Shown here: piece after piece, positions 1-5,001 of the stretch
How the letters are laid out: each line of letters begins with the position of its first letter
Numbering within the stretch: position 1 is the first letter of the stretch
From: Acidobacteriota bacterium
GTDB lineage: Bacteria > Acidobacteriota > Terriglobia > Bryobacterales > Bryobacteraceae
Assembly (NCBI GenBank): GCA_016871135.1
Contig: VFZQ01000183.1
Location: forward strand, 1-8,663
Length of the DNA: 8,663 bases
Direction: 5' to 3'
Program-made: the position numbers and the translations under genes
The notes under the pieces: model-generated
Seen by the model: the letters and a program-made list of their open reading frames with translations, nothing else
The model's database searches: none
What the model was told of the DNA's origin: nothing

Positions 1-784
1 CGGCGTCCACGAATTCGCGGACTGAGTGGAGTTGGCCGGTGGCGATGACGTAGTCGTCCGGAGCGGGCTGTTGCAGCATCATCCACATTGCGCCCACGTA
101 CTCTTCTGCGTAGCCCCAATCGCGCAGCGCGTCGAGATTGCCGAGGCGCAGTTCGTTGGTGAGGCCGCCGAGCACCCGTGCAACGCCGGAGGCGATCTTG
201 CGAGTGACAAATTCATGTCCTCGGCGAGGCGATTCGTGATTGAACAAGATACCCGAAGAGGCGTGAATGCCGTAGCGCTCGCGGTAGTTGCGCACCAGTT
301 CGAAACCGGCCACTTTGCTGATTCCGTAGATGGAGCGCGGGCGGAACCGCGTGTGTTCGTTTTGCGGCGCGAACTCGGCGCTGCCGAACATTTCCGAGGA
401 GCCGGCGAAGTAGAAGTGGCACTCAGGGACGAGGTCTTTCAGCGCGGCAAGCAGGTAGTGGGTGCCGTTTATGTTTGCCGTGAGTGTGGAGAACTCGTCG
501 TCGAAGTCGTAACTGACGAAGCTGGCCGCGGCCAAGTGATAACACTCGTGCGGGCGGATCTTGGCGACGGCGTTAAAAATGCCGGCGTAACTTTCAAGCG
601 ACGCCGGGTGGAGATGGATGCGGTCGAGAACAGGCAGCAGGTTCTCCATCCTGTACTCGGGCGCTTCGATGCCGGCGCGGCGAACGAGTCCATGTACCTC
701 ATAGCCTTTCCCGAGCAGTAACTCGGCCAGATAGGAACCGTCTTGGCCATTGATGCCGGTAATCAGTGCACGCTTCGTTTCCAT
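1..784 (-). CDS. gmd: GDP-mannose 4,6-dehydratase, partial (C-terminus beyond left edge)
   Basis: Converts GDP-D-mannose to GDP-4-keto-6-deoxy-D-mannose, the precursor of GDP-fucose, GDP-rhamnose, GDP-perosamine and related sugars; cytosolic, NADP-dependent extended short-chain dehydrogenase. The 261 visible residues open with the Rossmann motif ITGINGQDGSYL (about 8-19). They then show SSEMFG (129-134, Ser where E. coli Gmd has the catalytic Thr, a conservative change), YGISK (153-157, the Tyr-x3-Lys pair), the family signature LFNHESPRRG (180-189), RDWG (221-224) and an ATG-Q-x-HSV segment near 249-254 (all from my translation). Family members are about 320-370 residues, so 60-110 are missing past the window. 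The ATG at 784 has a weak GGTGG two bases upstream and lies 9 nt after the glycosyltransferase stop, implying co-transcription and perhaps coupled translation. The identification is secure; which deoxysugar is finally made cannot be told because the next gene is outside. Confidence 0.95.
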   Translation of the reverse strand, partial: METKRALITGINGQDGSYLAELLLGKGYEVHGLVRRAGIEAPEYRMENLLPVLDRIHLHPASLESYAGIFNAVAKIRPHECYHLAAASFVSYDFDDEFSTLTANINGTHYLLAALKDLVPECHFYFAGSSEMFGSAEFAPQNEHTRFRPRSIYGISKVAGFELVRNYRERYGIHASSGILFNHESPRRGHEFVTRKIASGVARVLGGLTNELRLGNLDALRDWGYAEEYVGAMWMMLQQPAPDDYVIATGQLHSVREFVDA

Positions 785-793
785 CGCCACCGT

Positions 794-1816
794 CTATCGA
801 ATCACAATTCCTAGACGGCGCGCTACCCACGTGTCGTTCCACCTGCGGACGAACGCGCCGAAGCTCATGACTTGGCGCCACTCTTTCCAGAAGGGAACGG
901 GGTTTGACCAGTTCAGCATCGAACCGATCAAGAATGCGAAGACGTATTTGGTAAACGATGGGCGGAGCGGTTCAAAGAACTGATCGCGCTGGTCGAGGAG
1001 AAACGACGCGTAGCTGTGCGCCCAACGAAACGGGATGTAACCGTGGTAGTGGCGCAGTGCCTTGTTCGCTTCTTCAAAGCCGATCGTCCGCTGCCGAAAG
1101 GTCTTATTCTCCTTGTGCATGCGCGAGTTGGCGAGCAGCGCGTCGATGCGCAAGAGCTTGTGTGATTGGGCCAGGCGCAGCCAAAGTTCGTAATCGAAGG
1201 CGACCTGGAAATCTTCGTTGAAGCCGCCGGCGTCGCGCAGGACTTGCGTTCGGATAAAACACGCCGGTTGGCAGATATAGCAGTGTTCCTTGAGCGTTTC
1301 GCGGTCGAATGGTTCGGTGGGGTAACTGGAGATGCGCTGGCCTTTTTCGTCGATCCAATACGCATTTCCGTAGACCGCGGCGACATCTTCGTTGGCTTCG
1401 AGCCAATGCACGGCGGTTCGGATGGCGCCGGGGAAATAGGTGTCGTCGGCGTTCAGATACGCAAAGTATTTGCCGTTTGCGTACTGGAGGCCTTTGCGGA
1501 GAGCTTCGGCGGGGCCTCCGTCACGTTCGACGACCAGGCGGACGTGATCGGGATGCTTAGCCGCGTAACTTTCGATGGTTTCAACGGTGCCATCGGTCGA
1601 GCCGCCATCTACGAGGATGTACTCTATGTTGGGATAGTCCTGCATCAGCACGCTTTCGATTGTCCGAGCAACAAACGCCTGCGTGTTTAGACACGGCGTC
1701 ACAATCGTGACGAGGGGTGCTTGGCTGTGGCCGGGCTGCATCATGGTGCTCGCGGTGTCGCTTCCTGGTAGAGGGAATAGAGATCTTTTTCCGGGAGACT
1801 CGAAGGCTCGAATCAT
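794..1816 (-). CDS. family 2 glycosyltransferase
   Basis: A 340-residue GT-A fold inverting transferase that moves a sugar from a nucleotide donor onto a growing glycan or lipid-linked acceptor at the cytoplasmic side of the membrane. Residues 35-44 (LVTIVTPCLN) are the first beta strand, 68-77 carry the VDGGSTDGT nucleotide-binding loop, and LNADD (121-125) is the metal-binding DxD-type motif. FDYELWLRL (207-215) is the conserved ED-type acceptor/catalytic region. The last 80 residues are aromatic-rich (FAFLIGSMLNW) and may lie on the membrane. I chose the ATG at 1816 because two GGAGG boxes precede it (spacings 2 and 11 nt). The first 34 residues are outside the usual domain, and ATG codons at residues 25-26 have no such box. 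It is followed 9 nt later by gmd, so the donor or product may involve a GDP-deoxyhexose, but the sugar cannot be assigned from sequence. Confidence 0.9.
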   Translation of the reverse strand: MIRAFESPGKRSLFPLPGSDTASTMMQPGHSQAPLVTIVTPCLNTQAFVARTIESVLMQDYPNIEYILVDGGSTDGTVETIESYAAKHPDHVRLVVERDGGPAEALRKGLQYANGKYFAYLNADDTYFPGAIRTAVHWLEANEDVAAVYGNAYWIDEKGQRISSYPTEPFDRETLKEHCYICQPACFIRTQVLRDAGGFNEDFQVAFDYELWLRLAQSHKLLRIDALLANSRMHKENKTFRQRTIGFEEANKALRHYHGYIPFRWAHSYASFLLDQRDQFFEPLRPSFTKYVFAFLIGSMLNWSNPVPFWKEWRQVMSFGAFVRRWNDTWVARRLGIVIR

Positions 1817-1818
1817 CG

Positions 1819-1832
1819 CCTCCGATTCCTCC
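1819..1832 (-). promoter_or_regulatory. tandem ribosome binding sites of the glycosyltransferase
   Basis: On the minus strand GGAGGAATCGGAGG precedes ATG 1816. The distal GGAGG leaves 11 nt to the start, near the usual range, while the proximal one leaves only 2 nt. Two perfect anti-SD matches in a row support 1816 over the internal ATG pair, and contrast with the weak SD or SD-less starts elsewhere in the window. Confidence 0.6.
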
Positions 1833-1858
1833 GAACCGGTCAGCGGCTAGTAAAAGTG

Positions 1859-1894
1859 CGGGAACACAATCCCGAGCCTGCTATCAGCTAGCAG
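1859..1894 (-). promoter_or_regulatory. two small hairpins in the glycosyltransferase leader
   Basis: Between the candidate promoter and the ribosome binding site lie two perfect inverted repeats. The first is CTGCTA/TAGCAG with a 5-nt loop (1878-1894) and the second is CGGGA/TCCCG with a 6-nt loop (1859-1874). On the minus strand the second is followed by CACTTTTAC, a short T tract, so it could act as a weak terminator or pause site. Stems of five and six pairs can occur by chance. I infer a structured leader only weakly. Confidence 0.2.
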
Positions 1895-1906
1895 ACGTGG
1901 AGTACC

Positions 1907-1941
1907 AGTATATCACCTTTTAGTTAGGGTGGAAGCCCTAA
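1907..1941 (-). promoter_or_regulatory. candidate promoter with palindrome around the -35 position
   Basis: Reading the minus strand, TATACT (1912-1907, five of six bases of the sigma-70 -10 consensus) sits about 90 nt before the glycosyltransferase ATG. Exactly 17 nt upstream, where the -35 box should be, is CTTCCA (1935-1930), a poor match. That hexamer is the spacer of a perfect palindrome TTAGGG-N6-CCCTAA (1924-1941). A weak -35 covered by an inverted repeat is what an activator- or repressor-controlled promoter can look like. The motif positions are seen directly; promoter activity is inference. Confidence 0.35.
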
Positions 1942-2119
1942 TTTTGGGCAGCGCTATTGGCCGTGGTGGCCAGTTTGCCAAGAACTACCAGCTTCCGGCA
2001 GATCCCTTCTCGGGAGAATTTGTCGTTGCGCGGTTCGGAATTATCTGTGCATGATGGGCATTGATCCGTCGCGCGGTCTGAGAACAGCCCAAGCCCATCC
2101 TCGGCGCGATCGAATTGCG

Positions 2120-2161
2120 AAAAGTCCAGACGCAGGAGGGGAGCATTCTCCAGAATGGACT
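2120..2161 (-). terminator. possible weak terminator of the four-gene block
   Basis: On the minus strand the perfect arms AGTCCA (2161-2156) and TGGACT (2128-2123) enclose an inner GGAG/CTCC hairpin. The outer stem is followed by three further T residues (2122-2120), giving TTTT with the last base of the arm. It lies about 95 nt after the oxidase stop, where transcription of the block should end. The large interior and short T tract make it a weak candidate; I see nothing better in the spacer. Confidence 0.22.
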
Positions 2162-2254
2162 CAGCTCGATGCCCTGGTCTCCGGCTTCTGTTGGCGGACA
2201 TTCAGTAGAGGGAGTATAAGCCGAAGGAAAAGGGGCGTGAAGTCTGCTCGTATA

Positions 2255-3724
2255 TTACAGGAGTAGCAACGCTCGTCGAGCCGCTTCCACGCCGCGATAC
2301 TGTGCCTCTTCGAAAATGGAGAAGCCGGAGAGATCCGCCGTCGCCACGAAGAACCGCTCGCGTCCTTTGATCCACGCAAGCCGGTGGGGGTTGGTGAGAA
2401 ATCCCGGTGTTGGGCGGATCATCGCATGGCCGATGCGGAACATGTCGATGTGCGAGACGCACTGGCGGATGTCTTTGTGCGGGCGTTCGAGGTCGGTGAG
2501 GATGCGCTCTTTCCACGTGTTCCAATCGGTGCTTAGAAGATCTTTGCGTGCTTCGCTCGGCGCGCGGCCGGAGAGCGCGTAGTAGTAGGTCCACACGGTT
2601 TTGTCGATGCGGGCGCGAACGTCCTGATGCGTGGCCACGACGTAGCCCAGTGAGGGCGAGCCGTAGATCACGTTGTCCCAGGCGGCTTCGCCGTGGCGCT
2701 CGGCCGGGATGCGGTCGAGTGTTAGATTCGCGACCAGCCACGGCGACCAATCGAGGCCTTGCGGCTTCGGGACGGATGGATCGAGATGCGGCAACAGAAA
2801 AGCGGGCGCGGCGTAGATGACAACGCCCGCTTCATAGATCGTCTTCGGCGTGTGGACGCGCCACTTTGTGCCGGACTTCTCGATACGGAATACCGGGCTC
2901 TCGGTGCGAATGTGGTCTTTTACTTTCGCCGCGAGGCGCGAGGCGATCCATCCGTTGCCTTCGGGCCACGTGAGCGGGCCTTTCTCTTCATGTTCGCGCG
3001 CGGCGAAGTAGTGAATGCCGGCCCAGGCGCTGGTCTCGTGAGAGGCCGCGCCGAAGTCGTCGCGCGTCGAATAATCGGCGAGCCAGTGCAGATAGGGCGA
3101 GGTCAGCTTTTGCTGGGCGAGCCAATCTTTGAAATTGATTTGATCGAGCGGCGAGGGCTTAGGCGTGGCGGGAATTGTGAACTGACCGGAGGCGCGGAAT
3201 TCGGCCACACGGGCGGCGAATTCCTTGAACTGGCGATGGTCCTCGGCGGTGAGGCCGACTTCGGGTTCGATCGCGTCCTGCCAGCGGCCATGAATGTAGA
3301 GCCGCTCTTGCGGAGAATGACAGAGCCAGCGTTCATCCCATTCGCCGTCTTGCAACAAGCCGAGCTCAGTGAAGAGATCGCGCACGAGGGTCGACTCTCT
3401 ATTCGGCACGGGCACGTAGTGCGCGGCCCACGGGTAGGCGCTGATCTCGTTTCGGCCCGACCGCGAGTTGCCGCCGGGTTCGCGTTCCATTTCAAGCAGG
3501 ACGAAGTCGTGGAACCTATTGCGCTTCAGCCACCAGGAGGCGGACAGTCCGCCGATGCCTCCGCCGACGATGACGACCGGGACTTTCTCGATGGCGTTGC
3601 CGCCTTTGACGGCGCGATCGCGAATGGCATGACCGGTGTTCTGCGACTCGAAGACGAAGCCGCCGCCGATGCGGCGCTCGGCTTTTGCAGTGAGCCCGAT
3701 CAGGGCAACGCGGCGGGTGATCAA
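2255..3724 (-). CDS. FAD-dependent amine-oxidase-like protein with degenerate twin-arginine leader
   Basis: A 489-residue flavoprotein of the NAD(P)/FAD-binding amine-oxidase superfamily, expected to oxidise a C-N or similar bond; substrate unknown. Residues 50-60 are the dinucleotide-binding loop VVIVGGGIGGL. LLEMEREPGGNSRSG (76-90) is the second strand with its ribose-binding acid, and the C-terminal FAD-contact segment ADLSGFSIFEEAQYRG lies near 463-478. The start is inferred. The frame is open far upstream but overlaps the aminotransferase, and the only ATG/GTG/TTG after that gene's end and before the FAD motif is TTG 3724, which shares bases with its TGA as TTGA. This predicts coupled translation. 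The leader begins MITRRVALIGLTAKA: twin Arg, a very short hydrophobic core and an AKA cleavage-like motif. That suggests Tat export in a reduced form, but the short core leaves a cytosolic location possible. It could equally be called a protoporphyrinogen-oxidase-like FAD protein. Confidence 0.85.
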   Translation of the reverse strand: MITRRVALIGLTAKAERRIGGGFVFESQNTGHAIRDRAVKGGNAIEKVPVVIVGGGIGGLSASWWLKRNRFHDFVLLEMEREPGGNSRSGRNEISAYPWAAHYVPVPNRESTLVRDLFTELGLLQDGEWDERWLCHSPQERLYIHGRWQDAIEPEVGLTAEDHRQFKEFAARVAEFRASGQFTIPATPKPSPLDQINFKDWLAQQKLTSPYLHWLADYSTRDDFGAASHETSAWAGIHYFAAREHEEKGPLTWPEGNGWIASRLAAKVKDHIRTESPVFRIEKSGTKWRVHTPKTIYEAGVVIYAAPAFLLPHLDPSVPKPQGLDWSPWLVANLTLDRIPAERHGEAAWDNVIYGSPSLGYVVATHQDVRARIDKTVWTYYYALSGRAPSEARKDLLSTDWNTWKERILTDLERPHKDIRQCVSHIDMFRIGHAMIRPTPGFLTNPHRLAWIKGRERFFVATADLSGFSIFEEAQYRGVEAARRALLLL

Positions 3725-5001
3725 AACGCTTTTCGCAATCGCTCGCTGGCAGCAGCGAGCGTCTCTGGCTTTTTGCAGAAGCAAAAGCGAACGTAATTCT
3801 TGCCCAACTCGGGGCGCGAGAAGAAACTCGATCCGGGCACGGCGGCGACGCCGGCGTGCTCGATCAGGTGTCGCACGAATTCGACGTCGTTGGCGAAGCC
3901 GAATTTTTCTATATTCGTCATCACGTAATAAGCCCCGCGCGGGCGGAAGCATTCGAAGCCGGCGGCTTCGAGGCCGTCGGTCAGCAATTGCCGGCGTGCG
4001 CCGTATTCGATCGACAGGTGATCATAGAAAGCCGAGTCGGCCGCGAGCGCGGTGATGCCCGCGTGCTGCAAGGGCGTGGCCGCGCCGACGGTGAGAAAGT
4101 CGTGGACTTTGCGGATCGAATCGGTCAGATCCGGCGCGGCAAGCACCCAGCCCACGCGCCAGCCGGTGACCGAATACGTCTTGCTCATGCTGTTGACCAG
4201 TACGGCGCGCTGGCGCATGCCGGGGATCGTCATCACCGGCACATGCACGTTGCCGTCATAGACGATGTGTTCGTAGATTTCGTCGGTGATGCAGAGCGCG
4301 TCGTGCTCGATGCAAAGGTTGGCGATGAATTCGATTTCGGCGCGCGTAAAGACTCGGCCCGTCGGGTTGTTGGGCGTGTTGAGGATGATCGCCTTGGTTT
4401 TCGACGAGAACGCGCGGCGCAACTCTTCGCGGTCGAAGGTCCAATCGGGCGGGGTTAACGTGACGAGCTTACGCGACGCGCCGCAGAGCTGCAGATCGGG
4501 GTGATAGTTTTCGTAGTAAGGCTCGAAGACGATGACTTCGTCGCCTTCGTTGACGGTGGCGAGCAGCGACGCGATCATGCCCTCGGTCGAGCCGCAGACG
4601 ACTGTGATTTCGCGCGCGGGATCGATGTCGAGATCGTAGACGGCTTTGTATTTGCGCGCGATGGCGTCTCTGAAAGCGGGCACGCCCCAGGTGATGGGGT
4701 ATTGATTAAACTCGGCGGCGATGGCGTCGGCCGCGGCCTGCTTGAGGAACGCCGGAGCGGGGAAGTCGGGGAAGCCCTGCGCGAGGTTGACGGCGTTGTG
4801 TTTCATCGCCAGTCGCGACATCTCGCGGATGACCGATTCGGTGAACTCAGCGGTGCGCGCGCTTCGGAACTGACTTCGGCCGCTGTAAGCGCGCACAACG
4901 GACTCGCTTCCGCGTGGCGAATCGGCGATTGGGTCGCCGCTAACGGGCCGCTCGGAAGCGGCCTGTGCGCTTGGACGCGGCAACGACAGGCTTTGGCTCA
5001 T
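3721..5001 (-). CDS. PLP-dependent aminotransferase, class I/II (kynurenine/glutamine/methionine transaminase-like)
   Basis: A 426-residue fold-type I transaminase that moves the amino group of an amino acid to a 2-oxo acid in the cytosol. NLAQGFPDFPAP (72-83) is the signature of the kynurenine aminotransferase/glutamine transaminase K/YbdL group, which favours bulky, aromatic or sulfur amino acids. NNPTG (211-215) is followed by DEIY (240-243, the pyridine-nitrogen Asp and the O3' Tyr), SMSK (271-274, Lys274 forming the Schiff base) and the carboxylate-binding Arg405 in YVRFCF. The first 45-50 residues are Ser/Pro-rich and outside the family domain, and the ATG overlaps the end of the transglycosylase gene by 62 nt. 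I kept this ATG because TATAAAAT lies six bases upstream, fitting a leaderless start. A GTG at 4896 (391 residues, no overlap, weak GGAAG upstream) is a serious alternative and matches usual family length better. The function class is secure; the substrate is not. Confidence 0.9.
   Translation of the reverse strand: MSQSLSLPRPSAQAASERPVSGDPIADSPRGSESVVRAYSGRSQFRSARTAEFTESVIREMSRLAMKHNAVNLAQGFPDFPAPAFLKQAAADAIAAEFNQYPITWGVPAFRDAIARKYKAVYDLDIDPAREITVVCGSTEGMIASLLATVNEGDEVIVFEPYYENYHPDLQLCGASRKLVTLTPPDWTFDREELRRAFSSKTKAIILNTPNNPTGRVFTRAEIEFIANLCIEHDALCITDEIYEHIVYDGNVHVPVMTIPGMRQRAVLVNSMSKTYSVTGWRVGWVLAAPDLTDSIRKVHDFLTVGAATPLQHAGITALAADSAFYDHLSIEYGARRQLLTDGLEAAGFECFRPRGAYYVMTNIEKFGFANDVEFVRHLIEHAGVAAVPGSSFFSRPELGKNYVRFCFCKKPETLAAASERLRKAF

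Larger units (their letters stand above)
1817..2254. other. intergenic region between the two minus-strand units, no recognisable gene
   Basis: About 440 bp with visibly lower GC than its neighbours separates the oxidase stop from the glycosyltransferase start. It contains the leader and promoter described separately. It also has small inverted repeats TGGCC/GGCCA (1958-1972) and TTCT-CGGG-AGAA (2007-2018), and a nested hairpin at 2123-2161. One open frame of 87 codons runs on the minus strand (2201-1938) and one of 71 codons on the plus strand (2051-2266). Neither has a ribosome binding site, a family motif or the strong third-position G/C bias of the real genes. The minus frame has a single CPSC and no second zinc-binding pair. 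I find no tRNA and no transposon end. It is best read as regulatory spacer, possibly with remnants too decayed to identify. Confidence 0.6.

Noticed and set aside
26..721. 231-codon plus-strand open frame opposite gmd
   Set aside because: The minus strand encodes unmistakable Gmd signatures in a frame that is open to the left edge.
1924..1945. TTAGGG/CCCTAA hairpin followed by TTTT as a plus-strand terminator
   Set aside because: No plus-strand gene lies upstream to be terminated, and the same repeat fits better as an operator-like site of the minus-strand promoter.
2028..2046. GGTTCGGAATT resembling a tRNA T-loop
   Set aside because: The flanking bases do not pair into a T-arm, and no acceptor or anticodon arm is found around it.
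1938..2201. 87-codon minus-strand open frame containing CPSC in the spacer
   Set aside because: No ribosome binding site, only one CxxC, weak third-position G/C bias compared with neighbours, and no family I recognise. It overlaps the candidate promoter palindrome by a few bases.
2051..2266. 71-codon plus-strand open frame in the spacer
   Set aside because: Basic, low-information composition, no ribosome binding site or motif; it runs into the oxidase gene on the other strand.
2759..3796. 345-codon plus-strand open frame opposite the oxidase
   Set aside because: Its complement is a clear FAD protein with conserved motifs. Long antisense frames are expected in GC-rich genes, and this one has no domain motif.
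3725..3952. 76-codon N-terminal extension of the oxidase frame up to ATG 3952
   Set aside because: It lies wholly inside the aminotransferase C-terminal coding region, is Arg-rich and unlike a flavoprotein leader, and would overlap by more than 200 nt.
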